Shown: piece by piece, positions 35,126-43,935 of the stretch
How the letters are laid out: every line of letters begins with the position of its first letter
Numbering within the stretch: position 1 is the stretch's first letter
From: Corynebacterium urinipleomorphum
GTDB lineage: Bacteria; Actinomycetota; Actinomycetes; Mycobacteriales; Mycobacteriaceae
Assembly: GCF_900155535.1 (NCBI RefSeq)
Contig: NZ_LT706965.1
Span: forward strand, 181,473-245,472
Direction of reading: 5' to 3'
Length of the DNA: 64,000 nucleotides
Translations under genes and position numbers: made by a program
The notes under the pieces: generated by a model
What the model saw: only the letters and a program-made list of their open reading frames with translations
Database searches by the model: none
What the model was told of the DNA's origin: nothing

Positions 35126-35932
35126 TTAGAAGACCTCGTCGTCGCGCCAGTAATCGGCTTTTCCGCGCTCCTTGACTAGGCGGTGGACCTTCTCCGGTGA
35201 ATAGGTGTAGAAGCGGATTTGCTCGACCGCGCGGGGGCGACGAACCCCGTTCCACGTCTCGTGAATTCTCTCTGCCGACTTCTCGCTGGGAACGTACCAC
35301 GTTATGGACACGTAATTGGAGTTGCCGTAACCGGGGTTGTTAGCAAAGTCGATGGAATCCGCCTTGCCATCGAGTGCGACCGTGAGCATGCGTTGGATGG
35401 ATTCTCCTGGCAGGGTGGTGTAGCAAAAGCCGTTGAACGTCACTCGTTCGTTGTCGGGCGTGGTCAGCGCCATCGAATCCACGCAGTTCTGCTCGAGCAG
35501 GCGGCTCAGGTGGCCAGCGAACTCCGGGAAATCCCCGAGCGCCTCCTCTGTGATGTTTCCAGTCACCGCGACACCCGTGTACGTGCGCGCCGTCTTCGCG
35601 TCAGCAATGAATTGCGTGCGTATCGACGCCTTCACTTGCTCTTCGCTCGTCTCCGGCGGCGCCGGCTTCGGTGGGCGGGACACGCTGGTCTGGCCGTCCG
35701 CGCCGGTAACCGTAGTCACCGCGGGGAGCTGCTGCGATGTCGTTTCCGTTCCCGTCGCTGTGGAGGAAGAGCTGGACGCGCGCTCCGAGGCAGACGTCTC
35801 GTAGTTGACCACCCCGATGGCGAACACGAGGCAGATGATCAGCAACGCCCCGAACCCCACGATGAATGCGGCCGCGGGGACGCGGCGGCGGGGCTGCTTC
35901 TCGGGATCGGTGGTGCTGACCTGCGTGCTCAT
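35126..35932 (-). CDS. Hypothetical membrane-anchored extracellular protein
   Basis: A 268-residue protein I do not recognise. It has a short basic N-terminus (EKQPRRR), one membrane helix (about 20-42, AAFIVGFGALLIICLVFAIGV), a Ser/Thr/Pro-rich linker to about residue 95, then a domain with two cysteines (EQNCVDSMALT and NGFCYTTLPG) and aromatic C-terminal strands (YGNSNYVSITWYVPS, IRFYTYSPEKVHRLV). It is probably anchored with the domain outside. The start is ATG 35932; ATG 35941 is possible. TAACAT lies 10 nt before 35932. It is divergent from the NUDIX gene. Confidence 0.7.
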   Translation of the reverse strand: MSTQVSTTDPEKQPRRRVPAAAFIVGFGALLIICLVFAIGVVNYETSASERASSSSSTATGTETTSQQLPAVTTVTGADGQTSVSRPPKPAPPETSEEQVKASIRTQFIADAKTARTYTGVAVTGNITEEALGDFPEFAGHLSRLLEQNCVDSMALTTPDNERVTFNGFCYTTLPGESIQRMLTVALDGKADSIDFANNPGYGNSNYVSITWYVPSEKSAERIHETWNGVRRPRAVEQIRFYTYSPEKVHRLVKERGKADYWRDDEVF

Positions 35933-36021
35933 GATGCACATGATGTTAGTTCACCCCGTCGCCCGCGCGGGGACGCGGGACGTAGACTTGGGCGGCGAAG
36001 TTGAACAGAAAGGTGCGCCCC

Positions 36022-36546
36022 ATGCCCATCCCCGAATTCATCGTGGAAACCCGCAAGAAGATCGGCACGGACCTGATGTGGATCCCGGCCGTGACCGCGG
36101 TGGTGCTGCGCGACTCCACGGATGACTCGCCCTGGGCCGTGCCTGAAGTGCTCCTGGTAAAACGGGCCGACAACGGTGAGTGGACCCCGGTGACCGGGAT
36201 CTGCGACCCGGGCGAGGAGCCCCATCACGCCGCCGTGCGCGAGGTGGCGGAGGAGACCGGCGTTGCGGCGAGACCCGCCGCCCTCCTCGGCGTCGGTGCC
36301 GTCGGGCCCATCGTTCACGCCAACGGCGACAATGCCAGCTACATGTCCGTCGCTCTGCGCCTGGAGGCCGACGATCCCGCCGCTGTGCCCGCCGTCGGCG
36401 ACGACGAGAACAGCGAGACCGGCTGGTTCTCCATCGCGCAGATGCCGGTCACAGACCCGAAATGGCGCTTGGTCATCGCCGACGCTGTGGCACAACGCAA
36501 GCACCCGGGGTCCTTCACCCCGCGCATGGGCTTTGCCAGGCGCTAG
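36022..36546 (+). CDS. NUDIX hydrolase
   Basis: A 174-residue NUDIX enzyme hydrolysing nucleoside-diphosphate-linked compounds. The Nudix box is complete: G-x5-E-x7-REVAEETGV, here starting GICDPGEE and ending REVAEETGV (about residues 61-83). Substrate specificity cannot be read. The start is ATG 36022 with GAAAGG 9 nt upstream. The stop (36544-36546) is directly followed by the ATG of the GH25 gene, so the two are probably cotranscribed and coupled. Confidence 0.92.
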   Translation: MPIPEFIVETRKKIGTDLMWIPAVTAVVLRDSTDDSPWAVPEVLLVKRADNGEWTPVTGICDPGEEPHHAAVREVAEETGVAARPAALLGVGAVGPIVHANGDNASYMSVALRLEADDPAAVPAVGDDENSETGWFSIAQMPVTDPKWRLVIADAVAQRKHPGSFTPRMGFARR

Positions 36547-37164
36547 ATGTTCCCAACAGGCGAACTCCAGTTCGGCATCGACGTCAGCGAGCACCAAGAT
36601 GGGCTGAGTCTCGTCCAGGCTGCGGCGGAGGGCGTCGAGTTCGTGGTCGTGCGCACCACCGACGGCACCTACCGCGATCGCACCTACACCTCGCATGTGG
36701 AGGACGCGCTCCGCGCCGGGCTGCCGGTTGAGGCTTACCACTACCTGCGCAATCCGTCGGAGGGGACCACCGTCGCCGAGCAAGTTGAGGCCGCCTGCGC
36801 GGTCATGGGGGACCTGGTTGTCCCCGTGTGGATCGACTGTGAGACCCCCGCGGGCCTGGCACTTTCGCACGTGCGCGAGGCCCGCGTCCTCTTCACCGCG
36901 CGCGGTGTGCCCGTTGCCGGGGTGTACACCTACCCGCGCTACTGGCGCTGGCGCATGCTCGGCGCCGCCACCGCCGAGTTCGGGGCCGTATGGGTCGCCG
37001 ATTACGGCGCGGATCCCGCCGGGCAGCCGCGGGAGCTTCACGACGGTCGCGCGTGGCCGGGCGAAGTGGGCAAGCAGACACCCCTGACGTGGCAGTACGG
37101 CTCACGGGGGCTCGTCGCGGGCTACGAGGTCGACGTGGACGTGCGCCGCGTGATCAGCACATAA
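36547..37164 (+). CDS. Glycoside hydrolase family 25 (lysozyme-like) protein
   Basis: A 205-residue GH25 muramidase fold without a signal peptide. The catalytic acids are in FGIDVSEHQ (Asp12) and VPVWIDCE (Asp97, Glu99); VAGVYTYPRYW and AVWVADYGADP are conserved strands, and the C-terminal TWQYGSRG is typical. Without a secretion signal it may act in the cytoplasm, be released on lysis, or be a prophage relic; no other phage gene is nearby. It begins at the base after the NUDIX stop, and its last 43 bp overlap the convergent CPBP gene. Confidence 0.88.
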   Translation: MFPTGELQFGIDVSEHQDGLSLVQAAAEGVEFVVVRTTDGTYRDRTYTSHVEDALRAGLPVEAYHYLRNPSEGTTVAEQVEAACAVMGDLVVPVWIDCETPAGLALSHVREARVLFTARGVPVAGVYTYPRYWRWRMLGAATAEFGAVWVADYGADPAGQPRELHDGRAWPGEVGKQTPLTWQYGSRGLVAGYEVDVDVRRVIST

Positions 37165-38012
37165 GCCAACGCTGTTGCGGCCACCGTCGCTAGAACAGAA
37201 ATCACAAGATCGCTTATCGACGCCGCCGCCAAGTCCACCCCGTCCACCCCGAAGGCATCCGGAGCGTAGGCGAAAGTGTTGCCTACTGCGTGAACGGCAG
37301 CTGCCGCCTCAATCCCGCGGGTGGCGTAGGTGAGAAAAGATGCGCACAACGCGAAGACGGCGACACTGATCATGCCTTGCCAGCCGTAGTGGTGGCCGGA
37401 CAAGAAGAACAGCAGCGGGAGCAGGTAGGCCACGAAGGAAGGAGTGAACCACTGACCCGTGATCTGCACCAGCGAGCCGCGGAAGAAAAGCTCCTCCGAC
37501 AGCGATTGGAGGGGTGCCATCGCCACGATCACCACGAGCGCCGCCACGTTGACAGGCGTGATCGAAGCAGTAGAACGGTCTGAAGTGATGATCGCGTACG
37601 CACCTTCGGCGCCGAGAAAGGCGAGCGCCGGAAGGAGTGCGAGAGCGAAATTCCGCCACCGGAATCGCAGCTCCACCGACCACAGTGCCCGCGGATTGCG
37701 TCCGGTGAGCCGTGCGGCGATGAACCCCGCCGGGATAGCCGCGACCCAGCCGATAAAGGTTGCGAGGGCCAGATACGGGTGGTCCGCAATAGCGAATTCT
37801 TCGAACGCGCTGACCTCGGGCTGAGCCACCTTCTCGTAGAGGTAGAACAGCCCGGTTGCGGCGCTTGTCAACGCGACTAACAGAACAAGGGCGAGAATGA
37901 GCTCCACGAGCGGGCGCCACCATGCGGGCTTCTGCGCGCTATCACCTGCGGCTGCCCGGTCTCTGTCAGCAGGGAACCGGTATGCGCGGCCAAGGAGATG
38001 GTAGGAACTCAT
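37122..38012 (-). CDS. CPBP family intramembrane protease
   Basis: A 296-residue integral membrane protein of the CPBP (CAAX protease/Abi) family with about seven helices. Motif 1 is SEELFFRGSL (EExxxR, the catalytic glutamates); motif 2 is FLSGHHYGWQG with the metal-binding histidine. The role here is unknown; members process prenylated proteins, bacteriocin immunity factors or anti-sigma factors. ATG 38012 lies 6 nt after TACGAT. The 3' end overlaps the GH25 gene by 43 bp. An exact 11-mer copy lies at 37212-37222. Confidence 0.85.
   Translation of the reverse strand: MSSYHLLGRAYRFPADRDRAAAGDSAQKPAWWRPLVELILALVLLVALTSAATGLFYLYEKVAQPEVSAFEEFAIADHPYLALATFIGWVAAIPAGFIAARLTGRNPRALWSVELRFRWRNFALALLPALAFLGAEGAYAIITSDRSTASITPVNVAALVVIVAMAPLQSLSEELFFRGSLVQITGQWFTPSFVAYLLPLLFFLSGHHYGWQGMISVAVFALCASFLTYATRGIEAAAAVHAVGNTFAYAPDAFGVDGVDLAAASISDLVISVLATVAATALAYVLITRRTSTSTS
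37212..37222 (+). repeat. 11-mer GCTTATCGACG
   Basis: Exact copy in the CPBP gene, antisense; the codons read GCG TCG ATA AGC with the rare ATA. Confidence 0.85.
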
Positions 38013-38018
38013 AGCTGA

Positions 38019-38024
38019 ATCGTA
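38019..38024 (-). promoter_or_regulatory. -10 element of the CPBP gene
   Basis: TACGAT on the minus strand, 6 nt before ATG 38012, just inside the gap after the 156-residue membrane protein gene. Confidence 0.55.
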
Positions 38025-38037
38025 ACGCTTCAATAGC

Positions 38038-38508
38038 CTATTGCTCGATCAGCTCGTCCCGGTTGATTTTTCCGGCGAGTGAGCGGGCAATACTGAATGT
38101 CACGCACAGCAGTTGTGCGCTAAGCAGCTGGGAGAAGAACAGTGCGACATCCGTCGCAGTGGGGTCGAACCAGAACTTCGAAGCGAAGGCGACCGCACCG
38201 GCAACGACGAAAAGGGCGAGCGTGGTCACAAAGGCGGTTGTCAGCCCGACTTCGCGCGCCTCCAAGCGCCGTTGGCGCTCATACTCGTCCAGATCCGTGC
38301 TGGGCAGGTCCGCTTTGCCGATGCTCGCGCGCACAACGTAGATCCCCAGCGCCGCACCGAGACACCCCAGCATCCACAACAGGTTGGACCAGCCCGGCAG
38401 GAAGAACTGGAGGCACGCCCCCAGAATCACCACCGCGATGGCGGCATCTGTGAAGTAGATGGAGCGGTTGCGGGCTTTCACTGTGCCCGGGGTGGCAGCT
38501 GCAGTCAC
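38038..38508 (-). CDS. Hypothetical four-helix membrane protein
   Basis: A 156-residue membrane protein with about four hydrophobic segments: TDAAIAVVILGACLQFFL, LLWMLGCLGAALGIYVV, TAFVTTLALFVVAGAVAFA and DVALFFSQLLSAQLLCVTF. A charged loop follows the second (DEYERQRRLEAREV). No family recognised. The start is GTG 38508 with GGAAGGA at 38515-38521. It lies between the TDT transporter and CPBP genes on the same strand. Confidence 0.7.
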   Translation of the reverse strand: MTAAATPGTVKARNRSIYFTDAAIAVVILGACLQFFLPGWSNLLWMLGCLGAALGIYVVRASIGKADLPSTDLDEYERQRRLEAREVGLTTAFVTTLALFVVAGAVAFASKFWFDPTATDVALFFSQLLSAQLLCVTFSIARSLAGKINRDELIEQ

Positions 38509-38564
38509 GAATGGTCCTTCCGAGAGTTGACGCGTGGTAGGCCAGTGTCTACCCTGTCACACAA

Positions 38565-39500
38565 TTACGGCGAGAGTCGGCGCCCTTCGGCGACCCAGCT
38601 GAGGAATCGGGCGGAGCACAGCGACCAGTGGATGATGAGCAGCACCGGGATGCTCAGCGCGATCGCGTCCAGCAACTCGGACCCGTTGACCAGCGCCAAC
38701 TGGTGGCCGCCCATGCTGACCGTGCCCGGCGGGAAGGTGCACGCCCACCATGCCGGGGAGTAGTCGACCCAGCGGGCGACATTGGGGTAGAAGGTGAACA
38801 TGGCGAAGATCGCCAAGGGAATAGCGATACCCAGTGCGATGAGCCCGTAGTAAATAGAGACAGGCCCGGGGTAGAGGATCTGCATCGCCGTCGTGGATTG
38901 GCCGACCACACCCAACGGGACCCATGCCGTGGCGGAATTGGCGCCTTTCAAATCCACCTGTCGGTGCCACGCCGCCCAGTACACGCGGATGAACACGGGC
39001 ACCGCTGTCAAGATCGACATGGCGAAGAAGATTGTTCCCAACACGTGGTAGAACTCGCCGTAGTCGCGGGCCAGCCAGCCGGCTACCGACGCCGAAATCA
39101 TCGGACCGACAAGTGGCAGGCCCCAGGTGAAGCGCGGCGTGCCGTCGAAACGCGTCAACTGAATCGCCCACGTGACCACAGTGACGGGCGCGCCGATCCA
39201 GAAGCCAATCAGGCGGTACGCTGTCTCACCCGTCAGACCCGATAACGCGGCACCGAGCGCGAGCACACCGATGAAGAACATCGACCATTCCGCCATGGAG
39301 GTCCGCTCCCAGGCGGGGTGGCGGTACCGGATGAACCCCACGACGAGAGCGATGAGGATAACGCATGCAATCGCAGCGAAGATCGCGGAACCCAACATCA
39401 TATTCTCCTCGACAAGGAGGCGAGAAACGATGGAGGTGCCCATGAGGCTGCCGCCCCAAGCTGGGCCAGGAGGAGGCAGTGTGCGGAACTTATCAGTCAC
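38565..39500 (-). CDS. TDT/SLAC1-like anion channel or transporter
   Basis: A 311-residue protein with about ten membrane helices resembling the tellurite-resistance/dicarboxylate transporter (TehA, SLAC1) family. The N-terminal PPGPAWGGSLMGTSIVSRLL and the later WWACTFPPGTVSMGGHQLA match the family pattern of helix 1 and the ThrPhePro-Gly segment. Family members carry chloride, nitrate, sulphite, malate or C4-dicarboxylates; the substrate here is unknown. GTG 39500 lies 7 nt after TACCAT. Confidence 0.78.
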   Translation of the reverse strand: MTDKFRTLPPPGPAWGGSLMGTSIVSRLLVEENMMLGSAIFAAIACVILIALVVGFIRYRHPAWERTSMAEWSMFFIGVLALGAALSGLTGETAYRLIGFWIGAPVTVVTWAIQLTRFDGTPRFTWGLPLVGPMISASVAGWLARDYGEFYHVLGTIFFAMSILTAVPVFIRVYWAAWHRQVDLKGANSATAWVPLGVVGQSTTAMQILYPGPVSIYYGLIALGIAIPLAIFAMFTFYPNVARWVDYSPAWWACTFPPGTVSMGGHQLALVNGSELLDAIALSIPVLLIIHWSLCSARFLSWVAEGRRLSP

Positions 39501-39507
39501 TCAGCAC

Positions 39508-39513
39508 ATGGTA
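39508..39513 (-). promoter_or_regulatory. -10 element of the TDT transporter gene
   Basis: TACCAT on the minus strand, 7 nt before GTG 39500. Confidence 0.55.
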
Positions 39514-39540
39514 ATCACGGCTGGCGAACTTAGGAAAAAT

Positions 39541-39579
39541 AACAAAAACCCACGGAATCCGTGGTGGAAACCGTGGGTG
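39541..39579 (-). terminator. Terminator of glnA
   Basis: Stem ACCCACGG/CCGTGGGT, 27 bp beyond the glnA stop, followed on the minus strand by TTTTTGTTATTTTT. Confidence 0.88.
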
Positions 39580-39605
39580 CGCTATCCGCTGAAGCGGCTG
39601 AGTAT

Positions 39606-41042
39606 TTAGACGTCGAAGTACATTTCGTACTCGAGCGGAGTCGGGCGCAGGCGTGCCGGAGTAATCTCTTCGTCGTTCTTGAGCTTGATGTAGGTCTCAA
39701 TCAAGTCTTCGGTGAACACATCGCCTTCGGTGAGGAACTCGTGGTCCTCCTCCAGCGCTGCGAGCGATGCCTCGAGGGAGGTCGGTGCCTGAGGGATGGA
39801 CTTGGCCTCCTCCGGCGGGAGCTCGTAGAGGTCCTTGTCCACCGGCTCGTGCGGCTCGATGCGGTTCTTCACGCCGTCCAGTCCGGCCATCATCATGGCA
39901 GCAAAACCGAGGTACGGGTTGCCGCTCGGGTCCGGTGCGCGGAACTCGATGCGCTTCGCCTTCGGGTTTGAGCCCGTGATGGGGATGCGGATCGCCGCGG
40001 AGCGGTTGCGCTGGGAGTACACAAGGTTGATCGGCGCCTCGAAACCCGGAACCAGACGGTGGTAAGAGTTCAGCGTCGGGTTGGTGAACGCCAGGACAGC
40101 ACCGGCGTGGTGGAGGATGCCACCGATGTAGAACCGTGCGATGTCGGACAGGCCGCCGTAACCGGACTCGTCGTAGAAGAGCGGCTCGCCGTCCTTCCAC
40201 AGGGACTGGTGGGCGTGCATGCCGGAGCCGTTGTCGCCCGCGATGGGCTTGGGCATGAACGTGGCGGTCTTGCCCCATTCCTTGGCGGTGTTCTTGATGA
40301 TGTACTTGAACGTCTGCAAGTCATCCGCCGCGTGAAGAAGGGTGTTGAACTTGTAGTTGATTTCCTGCTGTCCGCCGGTGCCCACCTCGTGGTGGAAACG
40401 CTCGATCTCAAAACCGGCCTGGGCCAGACGCAGCGTCATGTCGTCGCGCACGTCCAGCGTCTGGTCGTACGGCGGGACCGGGAAGTAGCCGCCCTTCAGT
40501 CGGGTCTTGTTGCCCAAGTTCGGGGAGCCGTCGTGCTCGAGCTCGCGGTCGCGGTTCCACCAACCTTCGATGGAGTCGACCTCGTAGAACGCCTTGTGGG
40601 CGTCGGTGGAGTAGCGCACGGAATCGAAGAGGTAGAACTCGGCTTCCGCGCCGAAGAAGCAGGTGTCGGCGATGCCGGTGGACGCCAAGTACTCCTCGGC
40701 CTTCAGCGCCACGTTGCGCGGATCGCGGGAGAACGCCTCGTGGGTGAACGGATCGTTGACGAAGAATTTCACGTTCAGGGTCTTCGCCTTGCGGAACGGG
40801 TCCACCTGAGCGGTGGCCAGGTCCGGCATGAGGATCATGTCGGACTCATCAATCGTCGTAAAGCCGCGAATCGACGATCCGTCGAATGCGAGGCCTTCTT
40901 CGACCGCGTCCTCGTCGAACATGGACGCCGGGATGCTGAAGTGGTGCTCAATGCCAGGAACATCGGTGAAGCGGACGTCAACGAACTCGATGTTCTCGTC
41001 CTCGATGTACTTCATTGTGTCCTGGATGTTGTCAAAGCCCAC
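39606..41042 (-). CDS. glnA: Glutamine synthetase, type I
   Basis: The main ammonium-assimilating enzyme (glutamate + NH3 + ATP to glutamine), a dodecamer of 478-residue subunits. Key stretches: [21 protein letters not shown] (metal), [58 protein letters not shown] and [16 protein letters not shown]. The adenylylation site is Tyr406 in [10 protein letters not shown], the target of GlnE. The start is GTG 41042 with AAGGAG 9 nt upstream. It has its own terminator and is divergent from the RDD gene. No AmtR-like site was recognised in the 134-bp gap. Confidence 0.98.
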   Translation of the reverse strand: MGFDNIQDTMKYIEDENIEFVDVRFTDVPGIEHHFSIPASMFDEDAVEEGLAFDGSSIRGFTTIDESDMILMPDLATAQVDPFRKAKTLNVKFFVNDPFTHEAFSRDPRNVALKAEEYLASTGIADTCFFGAEAEFYLFDSVRYSTDAHKAFYEVDSIEGWWNRDRELEHDGSPNLGNKTRLKGGYFPVPPYDQTLDVRDDMTLRLAQAGFEIERFHHEVGTGGQQEINYKFNTLLHAADDLQTFKYIIKNTAKEWGKTATFMPKPIAGDNGSGMHAHQSLWKDGEPLFYDESGYGGLSDIARFYIGGILHHAGAVLAFTNPTLNSYHRLVPGFEAPINLVYSQRNRSAAIRIPITGSNPKAKRIEFRAPDPSGNPYLGFAAMMMAGLDGVKNRIEPHEPVDKDLYELPPEEAKSIPQAPTSLEASLAALEEDHEFLTEGDVFTEDLIETYIKLKNDEEITPARLRPTPLEYEMYFDV

Positions 41043-41162
41043 GGGTAAAACTCCTTGAGTGCAAATTGGGTGCTTTTAACGATCGTACATGGAAATCCGG
41101 GGGCTCTGCGGGCGGAAAAAGACTTCAATTCGCACGGAGTTCTGATTGCAAAAACCGTGCTC

Positions 41163-41168
41163 TATCCT
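41163..41168 (+). promoter_or_regulatory. -10 element of the RDD gene
   Basis: TATCCT, 8 nt before ATG 41177. Confidence 0.55.
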
Positions 41169-41176
41169 TGATCACC

Positions 41177-41662
41177 ATGGGTAACGCGCAGCGTGGCAGC
41201 AACGCCGGAAATCAACCGCCCACACCAGCGGGCGGCTCCGACAACGAATACATGGTAGGACGCTGGCCGGGCGAGTACCTCGGCTTGCCGGAGAGTGGAA
41301 GCGGCTCGATGGCATCCGTCATGCGACGCGCCGCCGGTGTCCTCATCGACTGGGGGATTTGCTGGATCATCGCCGGATTCATTGTCATGAACACAGACAT
41401 TTTCGGTGGAACGTCGACATTGACCTATCTCCTGTGGTTGCTGCTGGGAATCATCAGCGGTTGGTTGTTCGCCCGCACGCCGGGCATGGCGGTGCTGGGA
41501 ATGGGTGTCGCCCGCCTGGATCAGCCCGGTTCCACCGTCGGGTTCTGGCGCGCGGCGGTGCGCACCATCCTCACCGGATTCATTTTCCCCGCCGCGATCG
41601 TGGACGCGGACGGACGCGGCATGCACGACCGCGCTACGGGCACAGCAGTAATCCGCTCGTAG
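41177..41662 (+). CDS. RDD family membrane protein
   Basis: A 161-residue membrane protein of the RDD family. A polar N-terminus with GRWPGEYLGLPESG precedes the RDD-type helix (MRRAAGVLIDWGICWIIAGFIV, with Arg and Asp at the usual places). Then come YLLWLLLGIISGWLFAR, TPGMAVLGMGVARLD and the C-terminal ADGRGMHDRATGTAVI. The function is unknown. RDD next to glnA and DUF4191 is the conserved order in mycobacteria (Rv2219A). Confidence 0.88.
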   Translation: MGNAQRGSNAGNQPPTPAGGSDNEYMVGRWPGEYLGLPESGSGSMASVMRRAAGVLIDWGICWIIAGFIVMNTDIFGGTSTLTYLLWLLLGIISGWLFARTPGMAVLGMGVARLDQPGSTVGFWRAAVRTILTGFIFPAAIVDADGRGMHDRATGTAVIRS

Positions 41663-41700
41663 CCGTGGCCGGCCGACGAGCGGATTACTGGGTAATTTAA

Positions 41701-42489
41701 TTATTTGCCTTTGCGCTGTTGCATGCGGCGCATCTTGCGGTTCATGCCCGCCATGTTCTGCGCCTGGTGAGGCATCGGGCCCTTCGGCAGACCGGCGCGC
41801 TGGCCGCCGCGGATATTGTCCATGGCCTCCAGCTTGGCGTTGACAGCGTAGACCTCGTCCTTGGCGTAGTTCTTCGGCAGCTTCAGCAAGTGGCGCTGGA
41901 GCTTCTTCGGCGGGACCTGGCCTTCCCCGGAACCGACGAACACCTCGTGGATAGGAACACCAGCGACGAGGCGGTCGATGCGCTTACGCTCCTTCTCCAT
42001 CATCGGCTTCAAACGCTTCTCGTTGCCTTCGCCGACGAGGATGATGCCCGGGTTGCCGACCACACGGTGAACGGTGTCCATCTGCGGGTTGGCGGCCACA
42101 CCCGTCTTGGTCAGCCACACGATGCCCATCGTGTTGCGCATATTCTCCAACGTCCAGCCGGCGGCTCCGGGAGTGTCGCCTACCTCGTCGTACATGGATC
42201 CCTCAAGGCGGCGGGTAAAGATGAACATGGCCAGCACGAACCCGAAGAGCAGGCCGAGCACCAACATGAACCACTGGCCGTTGAAGAGCAGGCCAATAAG
42301 GAAGAACAGCAGACCCACGCCCAAAATGGCGGCCAGCATCAGCGGGATCAGTTTCTTGTCGCGCTTGCGCTGGAGGTTGAACGCCTGCCAGATCTGTGAC
42401 CGGGTCTGCTTGCGTTGCGTGCGCTTCGCCGAGCGCTGTTCCTTCTTCGCAGCTTTCTCGGCGGCAGCTGCCTTGTTGTCCTTTGCCAT
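41701..42489 (-). CDS. DUF4191 family membrane protein
   Basis: A 262-residue protein. A very basic Lys/Arg/Ala N-terminus (about 1-45) is followed by two adjacent membrane helices (about 50-95: LIPLMLAAILGVGLLFFLIGLL and WFMLVLGLLFGFVLAMFIF). The cytoplasmic domain has GTPGAAGW-like DTPGAAGWTLENMR, GNPGIILVGEG and VHEVFVGSGEGQVPPKKL, and ends in a basic tail (MNRKMRRMQQRKGK). It corresponds to Rv2219, which adjoins lipA in mycobacteria; here the fatty-acyl cluster lies between them. ATG 42489 follows TAGTGT by 7 nt. Confidence 0.88.
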   Translation of the reverse strand: MAKDNKAAAAEKAAKKEQRSAKRTQRKQTRSQIWQAFNLQRKRDKKLIPLMLAAILGVGLLFFLIGLLFNGQWFMLVLGLLFGFVLAMFIFTRRLEGSMYDEVGDTPGAAGWTLENMRNTMGIVWLTKTGVAANPQMDTVHRVVGNPGIILVGEGNEKRLKPMMEKERKRIDRLVAGVPIHEVFVGSGEGQVPPKKLQRHLLKLPKNYAKDEVYAVNAKLEAMDNIRGGQRAGLPKGPMPHQAQNMAGMNRKMRRMQQRKGK

Positions 42490-42496
42490 GGTCACC

Positions 42497-42502
42497 ACAC
42501 TA
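42497..42502 (-). promoter_or_regulatory. -10 element of the DUF4191 gene
   Basis: TAGTGT on the minus strand, 7 nt before ATG 42489. Confidence 0.6.
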
Positions 42503-42604
42503 TCGAAGAGCCAGCGGGCCGCACGAACTGCCACAGCGTGCAGTATGCGAAAACCCGCCGTCCCCGTTGGTTCGGGAGCGGCGGGTCAACTAAGCGGGGA
42601 GTGC

Positions 42605-43930
42605 CTACAGTGGCTTCAGCTCCGCGTTGAGGTGCAGCTTGTCCGGCTTGGACGAGCCACGCAGCTGGATGCCGTAGGAGCCGTCCTCATCCTCGATGGT
42701 CCACAGCGCGACCTGTGCCGGGATGACCACGGGTTTGACGAACTCGACGGAGTAGCGCAGAGCCTCCGGCAGCTTGCCTTCCAGCGGTGCGAGCACTGCC
42801 GCCGCGGAGTACATGCCGTGGGCGATGCGCGCCGGGAACCCGAACAGCTTCGCGCCCAGGTTGGACGTGTGGATCGGGTTGTGGTCGTTGGATGCCTCGA
42901 CGTACGCGTTGACGTCGGACCCGGTCCAGCGCCAGCGCGCGTTCGGCTTGAACTCGGGCAGCTCCGGCTTCGGCAGGACCTTGCCGGAGTCCTCCGCACG
43001 GGTGGTCACGTTGATGTCGGCGGACTTGGCGAACTTCGCGCCCATGCCCAAGAACGTCGACGTCTGGCGCCACACCGGATCGCCAGCAGTGTCGCCGTCG
43101 GCGAAGATCTCGGTGACGATGTCCACCAGCAGGCCGCGGCGGTGCGGGCGGAGGTTCTCGCCGTGGGAGCGGATGGTGTAGGTCTCGTCGACGGTCAGAG
43201 TGCGGGCCTGTTCGATCACGTTGGTCACGTGCACAGCACCCATGGCCGGGTACGGGAAGTCCGGGCGGGAGAGCAGTTCCATGACCAGCGGGAAGGAAAG
43301 CACGAAGAAATAGGTCGGCGGGATCTCGTTGCCCAGGCGCAGACCGGTCGCGCTGGTGTAGTCCGCCAGGTTGCCCTGGTCGATCTTCACGCCGCTGACC
43401 TCAATTGCGGACGTCGGGTCCTTCTTCGCCTCGCGCGTGCCGCCGATGCCCGGAATCGCGCTCATGAAGATCTTGCGGTTGATCGCCTTCAAGTCCGGGA
43501 TCGCCTTGAGCGTCTCGTACGTGCGGCTGGCGCTTGCCTGCGCCTTTGCCTCACCCTTATCTGCGGCATCCTCAGCCTTGGTCTTAGCGTCCTCGGCGAC
43601 CTGCTCGGCTTTAGCTTTGGTGTCGTCAGCCTTCTGTTCGGCCTCGTCACTGAGCTCCTCGACTGTGGAGGAGACCTTCTCCTTCGCGTCCTCGAAAGCG
43701 TCGGCAGCCTTCTCAGCGAGGTCCTCAGCCTTCTCCTGGGCCTGGTTAGCAGCGGCCTTCGCCTTGTCGGCGACGTCTTCTGCCTTGGCTGCGGCCTTGT
43801 CGGCGACCTGCTCGGCCTTTGCTTCAGCCTTGGCAGCGGTCTCCTTGGCGTCAGCCTTCGCCTCGGCGGCGGCTTCTTCCGCCTTCTTCTTGGGGTCCTT
43901 GTCGTCGCCCCGGTTCACAGCAGTGGTCAT
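42605..43930 (-). CDS. MaoC-like 3-hydroxyacyl-thioester dehydratase with N-terminal coiled-coil extension
   Basis: A 441-residue protein. Residues about 12-135 are an Ala/Lys/Glu heptad array resembling an apolipoprotein or LEA-type amphipathic coiled coil. From about 140 a double hot-dog dehydratase follows. The hydratase-2 motif is YVEASNDHNPIHTSNLGAKLFG, with the Asp and His catalytic pair; the usual SGD is SND. It resembles HtdX (Rv0241c), which dehydrates 3-hydroxyacyl thioesters. It is 5 bp downstream of the reductase gene, so the two form an operon. The extension is not in the HtdX I know and may target lipid or membrane surfaces. Confidence 0.88.
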   Translation of the reverse strand: MTTAVNRGDDKDPKKKAEEAAAEAKADAKETAAKAEAKAEQVADKAAAKAEDVADKAKAAANQAQEKAEDLAEKAADAFEDAKEKVSSTVEELSDEAEQKADDTKAKAEQVAEDAKTKAEDAADKGEAKAQASASRTYETLKAIPDLKAINRKIFMSAIPGIGGTREAKKDPTSAIEVSGVKIDQGNLADYTSATGLRLGNEIPPTYFFVLSFPLVMELLSRPDFPYPAMGAVHVTNVIEQARTLTVDETYTIRSHGENLRPHRRGLLVDIVTEIFADGDTAGDPVWRQTSTFLGMGAKFAKSADINVTTRAEDSGKVLPKPELPEFKPNARWRWTGSDVNAYVEASNDHNPIHTSNLGAKLFGFPARIAHGMYSAAAVLAPLEGKLPEALRYSVEFVKPVVIPAQVALWTIEDEDGSYGIQLRGSSKPDKLHLNAELKPL

Positions 43931-43935
43931 GGTGC

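Noticed and set aside
41043..41176. AmtR nitrogen-control site upstream of glnA
   Set aside because: CTATCCTTGATC is partly similar but lacks the second half-site; it is better read as the RDD gene's -10.
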